Assembly (NCBI GenBank): GCA_030789695.1
Contig: CM061132.1
Location: 34,806,418 to 34,870,417 of the forward strand
Length of the DNA stretch: 64,000 nucleotides
DNA from: Scilla litardierei
Lineage: Eukaryota > Streptophyta > Magnoliopsida > Asparagales > Asparagaceae
Direction of reading: 5' to 3'
The position numbers and the translations under genes were made by a program. This document shows, piece by piece, positions 11,201 to 20,989 of this stretch (positions are counted from its first letter, which is position 1; each line of letters opens with the position of its first letter). A model generated the notes under the pieces. That model made no database searches. It saw only the letters and a program-made list of their open reading frames with translations, and was not told where the DNA came from.

Positions 11201-12267
11201 CTGTCCCCAAGATCCAATCTGTATGAACCAATACCTTCTACATCCAGATAGGTATTGTTCCCCATGTATATCCTTTGGTCTCCCTTCTTCAGTTCCTGGA
11301 AGTCAACTATTCCTTCCTTCGTCTTTGCTATATGTCGGGTTGCACCTGAGTCGATCCACCAGCCTTCAGCGTCTGTGGTTGCAGCGTTGCATTCAGTAAC
11401 GCCAATGAACTCCCGCTTTCCGAATCCTCCTTGTTCTGGGCGTTTTGAGTTGCCCTTATTCCTTGCTTGAGGACAGTTGGCCTTAAAGTGACCATACTTC
11501 CTGCAAATGTAGCAAGATCCAGGAGGTCCTTTCTTCCCGCGAGCTGATGGTTGGCCGGATCCCTTGAAGGAGGGCTTCACAGGTCCAAGACGCTGGTTCC
11601 CTTGTGCCTTCCGGTATTGAGCAGCATTCGCCTCTTCCTCCTGCACAAGGTTGACGTCCGAGCCCTTCCTCCTAGCCAGTAGGTCTTGTTCCATTGCTAG
11701 CTGAGCTGGCAAGTCAGTTACACGCTTAACGGTTCCGTTTAATCTAAGCGTAGTGACAGCCATATCAAGCGACGGTGGCAGACTATTCAAAATAGTTGCC
11801 ACCTGAAGCTTCTCAGGAATTTCAGTTTCTGCTGTAGATAGGTCCTTAGCCATGACAATCATTTTATTCACGTGTTCGGTGACATTGTCACCTTCCTGCA
11901 TACGGCATGAATTATACCTATGCAGCAGGAGTTGTATGTTCACGTCAGATGTGATATCATACTTCTCCTTAATAGACTGCCACATATCCTTGGCAGTACT
12001 ACAGTTTTCGAACACCTTTATTAGGCTATCGTCCATGAACATAAGCATGAGACTCATTGCCTTCTTGTCATTAATTTTCCACTGTTCTAGCTCTCTCTTC
12101 TGGGCATCAGTTGGATTTTCAGGGAGAGCAGGAGCAGTGGTCTCAATGACACTATCTAAATTGTCATGTATAAGTCCATATCTAATTTTCCGGTGCCACA
12201 TGTCATAGTTGGAACCGTTTAGACGTTCTATCTTAGCCAGTTCAGACGCAATCAATTTGCTTGCCAT
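8260..12267 (-). CDS. Copia gag-pol polyprotein, intact
   Basis: The 1335-residue protein has every Copia domain in the usual order. Gag occupies about 1-240 with a zinc knuckle CYICRKYGHFKANC at 252-265. The protease motif DSGA is at about 306-309. The GAG-pre-integrase segment (LGHPGNHKMDQL, then CEHC) is at about 440-485. Integrase spans about 495-665 with the DDE residues in HSDICGP, LRTDRGGEF and NGVAERKN. Reverse transcriptase spans about 850-1095 with the catalytic YVDD at 1016-1019. RNase H spans about 1180-1320 with YSDADFGGD, the QEAEY segment and CDNQAA. Length and order are typical of a single-frame Copia polyprotein and I see no stop or frameshift. The ATG at 12267 begins MASKLIASELAKIERLNGSN, a normal gag start. 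It acts in cytoplasmic particles and then the nucleus to copy and integrate the element. Confidence 0.97.
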   Translation of the reverse strand: MASKLIASELAKIERLNGSNYDMWHRKIRYGLIHDNLDSVIETTAPALPENPTDAQKRELEQWKINDKKAMSLMLMFMDDSLIKVFENCSTAKDMWQSIKEKYDITSDVNIQLLLHRYNSCRMQEGDNVTEHVNKMIVMAKDLSTAETEIPEKLQVATILNSLPPSLDMAVTTLRLNGTVKRVTDLPAQLAMEQDLLARRKGSDVNLVQEEEANAAQYRKAQGNQRLGPVKPSFKGSGQPSARGKKGPPGSCYICRKYGHFKANCPQARNKGNSKRPEQGGFGKREFIGVTECNAATTDAEGWWIDSGATRHIAKTKEGIVDFQELKKGDQRIYMGNNTYLDVEGIGSYRLDLGDSIMVLKDVFYAPGIRRNLVSVPALLKKGLEVRFYNNRVSIGKDKKVFAMGKFVPGHDLFCLSVVKSDIGNKDGDLNYSVCLLSDYDIWHMRLGHPGNHKMDQLIKMDLLPELTGVRTLPCEHCLTGKMTRKSFSEGQRANELLELVHSDICGPLSIKTRGNKEYFITFIDDYSKYTFVYLLSRKSEAFESFKRYKAEVERKLGRNIKVLRTDRGGEFNSKEFEEYCIQYGIKKHTTMPYTPQQNGVAERKNRTLMNAVRCMLSHSGLSKDFWGEAILTANYVLNRIPTKSIETTPYEIWNGRKPNLSHLRKWGCVAHVLVPYQVRDKLDLKTVRCVFIGYSEKSKGYRFFHENKGVIESRDATFLENLEEKEQVQENVPPLLDLDDVPNDDLDIVDDVHHPAMEDEPVNENIPMANQPAEPVQPATLSGNKRPRTTPAWMDDYYLYSCEPSCFSVDIDIDEEADPLNYTDAMKSSESDQWLEAMKRELDSIERNNVWELCDLPEERKSIGCKWVLKKKYRVDGSIDIFKARLVAKGFTQIAGIDYQETYSPVAKFASIRIILAIVAHLDLELYQMDVKTAFLNGELREVIYMDQPEGFQVEGREDKVYKLKKYLYGLKQSSRQWYLKFHNTIIQLGFVANKLDNCVYVLKSGSSFTILSLYVDDILLAGNDVEVLKGIKSALCSEFEMKDMGDASYVLGIQILRDRKSRMLSLNQEKYLHTILRRFGMYNSNPAPTPLVMGKPLSKEQCPGEGQSRLNVPYAQAIGSLMYAMLCTRPDLAYPVSLVSRYQSNPGPAHWEDVKRIMKYIKGTVHHKLVYQADSLEVLGYSDADFGGDKDDRKSTAGHVFIFGGAAVSWGSKKQGCVARYTQEAEYIACSMAATHAVWIRRFLLDLDLNLVDGAIEMYCDNQAAISLIHSGANNSKGRHIEIQYHYVHDMVERKEVNVTYIPTSDMIADPLTKGIPAGIFIKHVGLMGLRNI

Positions 12268-13408
12268 TTGTACGTTACTGATTGGATAAGGTTTGGTTCA
12301 GGTATAAGGTGACAAAAAATAGTTCGATCAAATCAACTAAAATTAACGTCTAATAACCTAGTCTAAAAAATCCAATTTTACTTTAATGAGAGTGACAAAT
12401 TTTAATTAGGTTATAAAAGTCTAACTATACACAAAATAAATTACAATATAATATGATGTGAAAAATTGTCTCTACACCTTTTTAATTAATGGGTGAATCA
12501 GATTTTTATTAGGTTTAAGTTGTGGGAACAAATATGCAAAATAATAAATTGCAGAATTAAAAAAAATAAAATTAGGAACCTGATTCGTGTGCTTATATTG
12601 CTCAGTTGTCTTCGAGAAATAAAACTTGAGGAGATGGCCGCGTCACAGGATCTTGGGGTGTGAAACAAGGCGCGTTGATCAAGTCTCGAGAAAACTGCCA
12701 CCTGACGTGTATTATGTGCACTGGGAACGGTTCGGACGTGGAACGTGGAACTGTTCGCTGGAGGTGCGAAAAACAAACTTTTCGCCTTGGTGACCGCTCC
12801 GGAAAGTGAATGATTTGAGGAGTCAAGGGCGCAGGCCGTTGATTCTCTCGTTGATAAAAAAATTGCTCTGTTGATATGAATAGAAAAGCAAACAGAAGGC
12901 CTTTGTTTGATAAAAATGGAAGAATGGTGGATGGAAATAATTGCACTGAGCTTTCCTTCAGTGGATGATGGGAGGGGCCCACAAGCACTATATTAGAACA
13001 AAGAGGTGAAGAGAAATGACAGATGCTCGCAGGTTTCCAAGGGAAAGAAAATTGATGTGAAGCCGTTGGATTTGACGATATTTGGAGAGAGAAAAAAAAA
13101 CTGATGGCTTAGATTAATTTTAGATCAAAACAATAAATTTTGAAGTGAGGTGTTGGCAGAAATTTTGAGTAATTGGAATGAATTAATTCCCGTGGGCCAG
13201 GGGGGGTCAGATCTGTTTGAAGAAAATTGAAGGAATAAGAGAATCTGAATTCGAATGAATCAAAAAAGATTACTTGACGATACTCCGGTGCGCGAAAGAG
13301 AGAGATGCCGCTGTTTGCTTGGAACGCCGTGAAGGAGAAGGCAGACGAGGCCCTTGATGAAACGTGAAGAAGGCAGCCTTGTTGAAACGATCGGATCGGG
13401 AGAACCCG
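12268..13408 (-). other. Leader (untranslated region) of the intact Copia element
   Basis: About 1.1 kb lies between the primer site and the gag start. It carries a few open frames of 90-130 codons on the minus strand with no recognisable motif and no conserved composition, so I treat it as leader RNA, probably holding packaging signals. Confidence 0.7.
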
Positions 13409-13422
13409 TGGCTCTGATACCA
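13409..13422 (-). other. Primer-binding site, initiator tRNA-Met
   Basis: The minus strand reads tggtatcagagcca directly inside the 5' LTR, matching the 3' end of initiator tRNA-Met. Confidence 0.93.
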
Positions 13423-13423
13423 A

Positions 13424-13691
13424 TGAGAGAAAAAACGAGAGATAGAAATTTGTTGGGGATTCCAGATATGACTGAAAGTATTTTGATGATCTAAGAAGAT
13501 AAACTCCATCCTCTTTATATAGGGGCCACTGCCATATCTTCCATCCCTCAACCGCTCCGGATTTTGCTCAACCGCCCACGATTTCCTCAACGGCCATGTG
13601 AGACTTGGTCTCTCGGTTGAGGAAAATCCTCAACCGAGTATCGGGTCGGTTACAAGCAGATTTGGCCATATCAGGCCATAACCAACTTACA
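13424..13691 (-). repeat. 5' LTR of the intact Copia element
   Basis: This 268-bp copy has its TATA box at 13513-13521 on the minus strand, the likely promoter for the gag-pol transcript. The TSD CCACC follows at 13692-13696. Confidence 0.94.
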
Positions 13692-13696
13692 CCACC

Positions 13697-14006
13697 CATA
13701 CTCGTAAAGCTTCAGCATGCGTGCAAGTTATATATCCTTTTTGCCTGCGGAAACCATGAACATATAAATTTCTTTGACCAGACATTATCAAAAAACAAAA
13801 AACAAAATAAAAAAGGGGCTAGTAGGGTAGATCAAAAGGCAACAAGTTGATGTTCACATAATAATAGTTTCATTCTGGCATTTTCGACTATAAGCTAATT
13901 TATAGACTTGGCATATAACCCAGTTAAGTATTGTTTAAATCTTTTTATTATTTTTTTGGTATTATTTAAGCATGAAATTATTGGATTTGTTTCTTGCATC
14001 CGATTA
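13697..14006. other. AT-rich spacer
   Basis: Host sequence to the right of the Copia insertion, including an A-rich run near 13790-13820. I see no gene. Confidence 0.5.
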
Positions 14007-14266
14007 TTGCATCCAAAGGATTTTGTGTCCAGTTAAAGTTAAGTGGATTCTCTGATACTTTAAGGGTACATCAAAGATATATCCATGCTACGAAGAAGTT
14101 GATCTAGTCTTAGAATACCATACAAATGTAGATACGACTGTAGATCGCGATGATATAGCTTTTCAATACTAGATCAGCTCCCTTGTAGCACATACATGTC
14201 TTTGATGTACAAGGTATTTGAGAATCCACTTGACTGTTAGAGGATATAAAATCCTTTTGATGCAAC
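14007..14266. mobile_element. Fold-back MITE
   Basis: The left arm (ttgcatccaaaggatttt, then aagtggattctc and gtacatcaaaga) recurs inverted in the right arm (tctttgatgtac, gagaatccact, aaaatccttttgatgcaa). The arms are about 75 bp and imperfect, around a loop of about 110 bp. The 260-bp unit has no coding capacity. Superfamily unknown; I saw no clear target-site duplication. Confidence 0.6.
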
Positions 14267-15696
14267 AACCAAATGTGATACATACCCAACAGTCTCTACA
14301 TTGGCTCCTATACGGTAATCCATACAAACTAGGGATACACGATTGTTTTAACCATCTTGCTTCATGGGTATATCTGCACATATACCATGATCATTCTCCT
14401 GGGAACATCATGTGCACTCATATTAACCTCTAAACAATCACTCATTATCGCTATCTTATCATGTCCTAACAATCATGATCACTACACTGTACTTCAACTT
14501 ATTCAAAAACCAAGCACTCCTGGTGCACCCATACTATGTGCACTGAACCCATACTATGTGCACTGAACAATTACAATCACTACATCATGCTTTACCTGGA
14601 TACTAACCGAGCACTCATGATGCTTCTTTGTCACGTTCCGGACAATTGTGATCACTACATCATGCTCCACATGGATCCATCACCATGAACTTGGACGAAC
14701 TGGATGACGTACAGATCATGTGCAACACCATGTCTCAAATACACAAGCATCCACCATACATGAGGCTGCATCTCTACACCTCACATGTATCGTTGATGCC
14801 ACCATCATTCGACGTGTACCACTTAATCTTCCTCATCACTGTTAATCATGTAATAACCACTGACACTCGTTCCAAGCAATAGAATTTGTCCAATCCACTT
14901 CCACCATTGCAACCAAAACTCGGAAAAACATTAAATTTGACTACTGGATCATCTCAATCGGCACTGAACAACCAATCTATGCTTAGATCAACCTCAATCG
15001 TTCATGCCACATCATACTTAATGAACACGCCAATTTTTACATCTATAACATTTAGCTGCCACCAACCACCAGCTTATTGATTCCACATGGTTCCATATCC
15101 AATAGAACTTAAAAATAAAAAATTGCTTTTCAACTAATCATGTGAAAAAGCTTTCTATGCAAAATGCATGGTTTCATTCACACATGCCCACAACCGAAAA
15201 AATTCAAAGAGAACTAAATTCTCTTTCCATGCACGTATGTGTACATTCTAATGATGGCCCAGTTCTTTCAAGGTCTACATGAAGGCATCCTTCCTGTCTT
15301 CACATACTAAAATGAAAGTCTGTCGACCTTTGAATTCAACACGAGCAACACTAATAGCTCAGATCTTATCTCCAGATCTGAGCCTTGGCCGTTGCCGCCT
15401 TACACTCCAGCCACCACTGCCACAAGCATTTCCGATCATCACCACATAGTCATTATTGCTCGTCACCACACACACTGCTTCATTTGTACCATCAACATGC
15501 ACCACCACACATGTTGTCATCACGCGTGCGTGCGCATACCATCCAATCTAAGTTTCATATCTAAAATTTTTCTTCTTTTTCTTCGATTTTGTGACGCCGA
15601 TCATGATCTTCATATGATCACCTTAATCCATTTTGTAAATCTAAACACGAATCCAACACAGCGAAGCATTACATTATGAAGGTCTAATACCACTTG
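14267..15696. other. Unassigned spacer, possibly old retroelement interior
   Basis: No convincing gene. A 20-bp unit (cccatactatgtgcactgaa) is duplicated in tandem at 14528-14567. At the right edge ggtctaatacca resembles a decayed reverse complement of an initiator-tRNA-Met primer site, so this stretch could be the eroded interior of a retroelement whose LTR would start near 15697. That reading is weak. Confidence 0.4.
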
Positions 15697-15790
15697 TGTG
15701 ATTCACTAATCACGTAGAAAGCAAATTTTATAAAATAAGTACACTTTATTTCTATTAGGAAACACCGATAAAGAGATAAAACACACTTAA

Positions 15791-15821
<31 letters not shown>

Positions 15822-16867
15822 GGAGAAACTCTTTATCTCCCTATAGAAACCATTGCTCTCTTTAGAGAAGCTCTTTCTCTCTCTCTAAGAAATTGTTCTT
15901 CTCTACTTCTGCTTTTATTGTCTGTCTTTCAAACATCTTCAACGATGCTTTTATAGTGATTATGATGAGCAATTTTCATCATGCATTACATTGCATTACA
16001 GCAACACATGGGTGGTTAGAAAGATAAATGAGTATTGGTTGGTGGTTTATCATGAAATAGCATCATATGCCATCTAGAGAGACATATCTTGCGAACATTT
16101 AAGTATGGTGGAGTTTATAAAGTTGGCAGGAAGATGGGTCAATGGGAAAAATTGGTTAAGAGATGTGAAAACCCACCTGGAAGAATACCAATTTGAAGTC
16201 TCAGGGTTTCTCTACATTTCCATAGTGGAGCTGTCTTGACAGCTAAGATTGGTAAGCTATCCAAAGTAGTAGCAAACATGACCATGAAGGTGGTGATATG
16301 AGAAAATCTAAAGCTGTGCACATGCATAATTGGGATAAATGTTAGATAATAATCCCTCCGGATGCAACTAAAGGAGGAGAATTAGTAGGCTTCCAGCTAG
16401 TTTTCCCATCTCTCATCCAATTTTTCTCATTAACATCTTACCACCAACTTAATACATTTCACCAAATGCACATAAATGTCTACAACCTCTTTGTCTAACC
16501 TCTTTGTCTCCCTAACCGGCCTTTGATGACTCTTTCATCATAAACCATTAATCAATACTTGCATATTTGTCTTCATCGCATGTCATCTGTTGCTGCCATA
16601 TAACGTAAGGCATGACGAAAAAGGAAGAGTTGGGGATGTTTGAAAGTTAGACAACAAGGGTAGAAGAACAATTCTCCATATAGATAAAACAGGCTTCTCC
16701 AGAAATAGAGCAAGAGTTTCTCCCGAAATAAAAAGAGCCTCTAGAGAGAGATATAAAGAGAGTTTTTGTTGAGTATGCGTATATCTGTAGATTTATTTTC
16801 TAGTGAGAAATAGAGAGTATTTATTTTTCTCTCAAATTTCCTTTTTTACGTGAATCGGAAAATCACA
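15697..16867. mobile_element. Element with about 250-bp terminal inverted repeats
   Basis: The left arm (15697 to about 15950) and right arm (about 16620-16867) are diverged inverted copies. Paired blocks include tgtgatt at both tips, tcacgta, the CTCT/GAGA-rich block, gaattgttcttct / agaagaacaattc and tttcaaacatc / gatgtttgaaa. The roughly 670-bp middle has no recognisable gene. The boundaries read TG...CA, so a degenerate LTR is an alternative, but the inverted arms favour a fold-back DNA element. No target-site duplication found. Confidence 0.5.
15794..15821. repeat. (CT)n microsatellite
   Basis: An uninterrupted run of 14 CT dinucleotides inside the left arm of the inverted-repeat element. 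Confidence 0.9.
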
Positions 16868-16886
16868 TCAGGAATTTAATTTATGA

Positions 16887-16891
16887 CTTTC
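16887..16891. repeat. Target-site duplication CTTTC (left)
   Basis: CTTTC precedes the LTR at 16892 and follows the LTR ending at 25311 (25312-25316). Confidence 0.85.
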
Positions 16892-17703
16892 TATTGACAG
16901 TGAGGTTCCGGTCAACAATAAATAGGCTGACTTTGACGCCTTGAGTCAACGCGTGCCTTCGTCAGCCGGGGTGATTAAGCTCTCCTGATGGGTAGCTCGG
17001 GTCTGCTAGGTGGCAACCAAGCTACTTGGACGAAGTCCAATCTATCTCAGAGAAGCTCCAAGTTGTTTGGGGATCACCTGCCAATCTATCTGTAACATAA
17101 GAAACAGTAAGGACGTCGGATTTGGGTCCGGCTCAAATCCCCTCTGATGCTTTAAGTTAGTAATGAACTTAAGGGCGGCTCGGCAAGTGAGACCGATCTA
17201 GCAGGAGATCATCTATGAGGCAGGCCGACCGAGTTAAGGAGAAGGGAAAATGTGTTATGGAGTCAATGCAAGTGTTGTCAGAGTACCTAGCAAGTAGTAT
17301 CTCTTCTGACCCCATTTGTTACTCTGAGGTTTGGTCCATTTATAAGATCATCATCTCTTCAATCGTGGCGTGGAATAACTGCCTCATTCCGATCGTGGCA
17401 CGTGTGTGCCTGCGTCTCGGATGTAATGGGCGAGTGACCACTACGCCACTATTGGGCCTATTTCCCACCTTTCTTCTCGGGAATGTGGGGGCTTAATGGG
17501 CCGCCTTTGACCAAGTGAACAGCCTAGTATTTACGTGGACTCGGCGAATGTGACGGGCCTGATGGGCCGCTCTGTCTTCTTTAATGGACTTTAGGTTATG
17601 CAGGCATTAAAACCCCTTATATAAGTATAAGGGGCCGGCCTATTGATGTTATAACTAAGGCCGGCCCAGGGTCGGTAATAGAAACCGTCCCAATGATGTA
17701 ACA
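16892..17703 (-). repeat. 3' LTR of the non-autonomous Tat element
   Basis: About 812 bp and diverged from 24493-25311; the terminal dinucleotide on the plus-strand left edge has decayed from TG to TA. A polypurine-like tract (minus strand aatgggggccat) follows at 17704-17715. Confidence 0.85.
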
Positions 17704-18039
17704 ATGGCCCCCATTACTTGAGTTCAGTCGGCACGTCGATTGAGGTCGAATGACGCGATGCTTCAGTAATTGGGCACGTCAGTCGAGGAAACAACACTCG
17801 ATCATATTTGACCGAAGCTCCGTTCCCATTGATCTGGCCGTTACAACTACCGTAGGTTTGGAATACGGACGGTCGCTGATTGGTGACACATGTCTTCAAG
17901 CTGGCGGGTCAGCCTCGATTAGGGTCGGTCGTCCCCCTTATAAGTGATAAAGTGGGGGAGAGCGACGCCAAATTCTTAGGTTTAAACATCAGAGAAAGAA
18001 ATCCCTGATTCTTTCCACTTTCTTCGCTCCATATTAATA

Positions 18040-20622
18040 ATGGCTTCATCATCGGCGTCAGAAACTGACGAAATTTGGGACGAGATGGAGAGGGCTCAAA
18101 AGGCTATACATCAGGCAGAAAGTCAGGCAGCCATGGGGGTACTTCGACCGACGTGCCCCCTCCATCACCATCTGCGGAGGAAAGGGATTCAACGATAATC
18201 CCCGTTAATGTTGAGGCCTCAACGCGTCATAAAGGCAAGAGGACGACTGCTCCCCAAGCGGTTATCATCATCGCCTCTAAGGTGTCGATGGCTCTTCTGC
18301 CATATTTTGATAAGAGTTTCGTCTGACACCCATATACGATTCGGATTCCTCTGCCGACAGACAGAATTTGTTGGCCTGGGAAATACGATGTGGGCATGTA
18401 TACCAAAGCCTTTAACCTTGGGCTTCGTTTTCCACTGCACCCGTTTATCCTAGAAGTATTGAATGCGATAGGACTATCCCTGTGCCAACAAATGCCGAAT
18501 TCCATGGGTAATTTGGTCGGCTTCATAATATTATGCATGATGAAACAAGTGGAACCGACTTTGAGGTTATTCAATTTCTTCTTTCTAGTGAAGATTTACC
18601 CGGGCTCTGAGTGGTATTATATCACCACCAAGAGAGACCAGCAATTGATCAAGAATCTCCTCACTTCCAATAAGAGGTGGAAGGAGCAGTATGTGTTTGT
18701 ATCTTTTCCTGGCTCATCGATTTTCCATCACCAATTGGGCTGAGCTGACTCTTGCAGCTAATGAAGAGCGCCCCTTACGAAAGACGAGTTGAAAACCGTT
18801 GATGCATTGCTCCGCATCCCAGATGAGTTCAGGAAGACAGAATCTCTGTTCGATGCGAAAACTCTGAAGTCGACTGTATGTGTGAGATGTAAGGATTTAC
18901 CTTTGAGTTGACCCTACCCTTCACATTATTTATTCCTCCCCCGTATTGCATGAATGAAAGGGCTAGAGTATCAGGAAGATCCCCAGCTCCAATTTGCCTT
19001 TCATGCCTCCCTCCCAGAGGTTAAAGGGGGCTCGTCGTCCCATTTCACGGTCAGTCCTGAGGGGGCAACCATCGTTGTCAAGAATCGTCTTCGGCGATCC
19101 CGGAGGTCTCCAAGAAAACTCAGAGACATGAGGAGAGGAAATCGAGTCATCTAGTGGGGGCCATGGAAGCCCTTATAAGGAAGAAGAAGAAGAACGGCGG
19201 GCAAGCCGCGATCCAGCGTCCAGCTTCGGCGGCGCCTGACCTTCCTTAATCAAGTCAGGGCCAGAAGAGGAGAAGGCTTCGGTCTCTGGCCGAGACAGAG
19301 GCAATAAAAAGAAGGATCGGGCTGAAGATCTTTCCGGCGGAGATGACGTCGTGGCCCTAGAAGCGATTCCTGAACGGGTTCGAGTTCCGCCTTCATATGA
19401 GGCTTCGACAGATTCGTCGCCGGCTCATCGGCCCTGTTTGGCTATCGATACTTGGCCATTTGAGGGTCTCCTTCCCCAGGAGTCATTAGCGGTGGATATC
19501 TCTTCAGAATATAAGGCGATCTTCTTGGAGGATAGGTATCCTCGAGATATGGGGGATGCCCAGGAGAGAGATCCCACTATCCGGTGGGCGAGAATGAGTC
19601 TGTCTTCTTGACTGTTGGGTCTCCTCCCGGCTCATTGAAAATTTGACTCGTCCTCGGGACAAGGCCGTCATGGCCAGAGTTGATCACGAGAGGCTGCGAC
19701 ACTTACGGCTCAGCATGCCATCTTGGTAAGCAATTTCGACCGAGCCTTCTCGAATTGTGGGAAGTGCTTGGTCTGATTCTTTCTCTTGTTCACAGGCAAT
19801 GATTTCAGCCGCCGAGCTGCGACAGCGCTCACTTGCCGTGGCTAATTATGAAGCCCATTTGGCTTTCAGAAATGAGCAAATAGCGACCGACCAGAAGGTC
19901 GTCAACGAGGCGAAGACGAAGCTTCAGAAGGCCAAACATACAAACTTAGAGCTCGTCTCTCGTATCAAAGAGGTCGAGCAGTAGCTACCCGAGGTAAAAG
20001 CAAGAGCTACGGATGAGGCGGCCTGTAAAAGCTCCTTGGAGACGCAGCTGGCCAAGGAGTCTGCCTTGAGAAAACGAGCCGAAGAGCGACTGCTATAGAA
20101 AGAAGAAGAGTCTATAACGAAAGAGGGGGAGCTTCAGGACCAACTGCTAATTGCCTTAGGCAAACTCGCCTCTTCCAGAGATGTCGGGGAATCATCCTCG
20201 CAGATTCCCAAGGAGATAAAAGCGAAGATTGCTCAGGAGGCCATAGACGAATATAAGGCGAACCTAGGCAATGTGCTGACGCTATATGAAGCCGGCTTCA
20301 CACGTTGTCAACTGTAGATCGAAAGTAAGTATCCTGTTTCGGCGATCGATTTCGACCAATTGCAATTGTGGTCGGATGAGAACTAAAAGCAAAAGATAAC
20401 GATGTTGCAGCTGAGGAAGTCCCCATACCCATGTCTGAGGGAGAGGTCCATGTGCATATAGCTGAGGAGGGAGCTCGTATTCCTCCAGCTAAGGAGGTCT
20501 CCGTCACTGCGTCTGAGAAGAAGGTTCTCGTTTCTGCAGCTGAGGGGGAGGTTCCTATTACAGACGAAAGGTCCACGCCCTTGGGAGATCATTTGCAAGA
20601 GCTCAGCGTCCCTCAAATGTAA
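18040..20622 (+). pseudogene. Antisense ORF of the Tat element, Transposase_28-like (putative gypsy-type) protein remnant
   Basis: This lies opposite to the element's own direction. It starts at an ATG (MASSSASETDEIWDEME), then shows the conserved block about 18390-18742 with GLRFPLHPFILEVLNAIGLS, PNSMGNLVGFIILC, EPTLRLFNFFF and SSNKRWKEQYVFV. This pattern belongs to the plant family called putative gypsy-type transposon (Transposase_28), known as an extra antisense ORF in Tat-lineage elements. A coiled coil follows at about 19790-20300 (LAVANYEAHLAF, ATDQKVVNEAKTKLQKA). The reading frame is broken by stops and frame changes, and possible introns cannot be separated from decay. Its function is unknown in the family. 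Confidence 0.72.
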
Positions 20623-20989
20623 TAGTCTGTAAATGTCTGGTCCCTTTCTGCTGTATGACTCAATTTTGAAATAGACAGAGAGTATTTTTTGGGGTTCGCG
20701 TTATCTTGTTGCGATATATTCATGTCTGTCCCCTCAACTGGTCAACCTCATGTATTTGAAAAAATGCAAGAGCTGGACGTATTGAATTAGTTATTATCAT
20801 ATAGTTAGGTCAGCTCCGAAGAGACTTTCCGTCAGATTCAGGAAGCTGAGAACTGAAAATGACAGCTCTCTTTGGAGTCATCCCGAAGCCTGTAGGAACA
20901 TTGAAAGTTGAGTCATTCCTGTTCGGGAAGGAAAGTATCGTCCTCAATCTTTGACTCGGTCGACTCGCGAAGTATAGTCGAGCGCCCGA

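Larger units (their letters stand above)
7812..13691 (-). mobile_element. Intact, very young Ty1/Copia retrotransposon
   Basis: This 5.88-kb element lies on the minus strand between CCACC duplications. Its 268-bp LTRs (7812-8079 and 13424-13691) differ at a single position that I can see (ccgccccgg against ccgctccgg). It has an initiator-tRNA-Met primer site, an approximately 1.1-kb untranslated leader, one uninterrupted gag-pol ORF (12267-8260) and a polypurine tract. Every structural requirement for autonomous movement is present. Whether it is transcribed or active cannot be seen. I cannot assign the Copia lineage with confidence. Confidence 0.95.

Noticed and set aside
12498..13590. Open frames of 90-130 codons in the leader of the intact Copia element
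   Set aside because: No recognisable motif, one overlaps the LTR and another crosses the PBS; best read as leader RNA.
15697..16867. Reading this unit as a single retrotransposon LTR with a decayed PBS to its left
   Set aside because: TG...CA ends and ggtctaatacca fit, but no partner LTR was found and the arms are clearly inverted copies of each other; kept only as an alternative.
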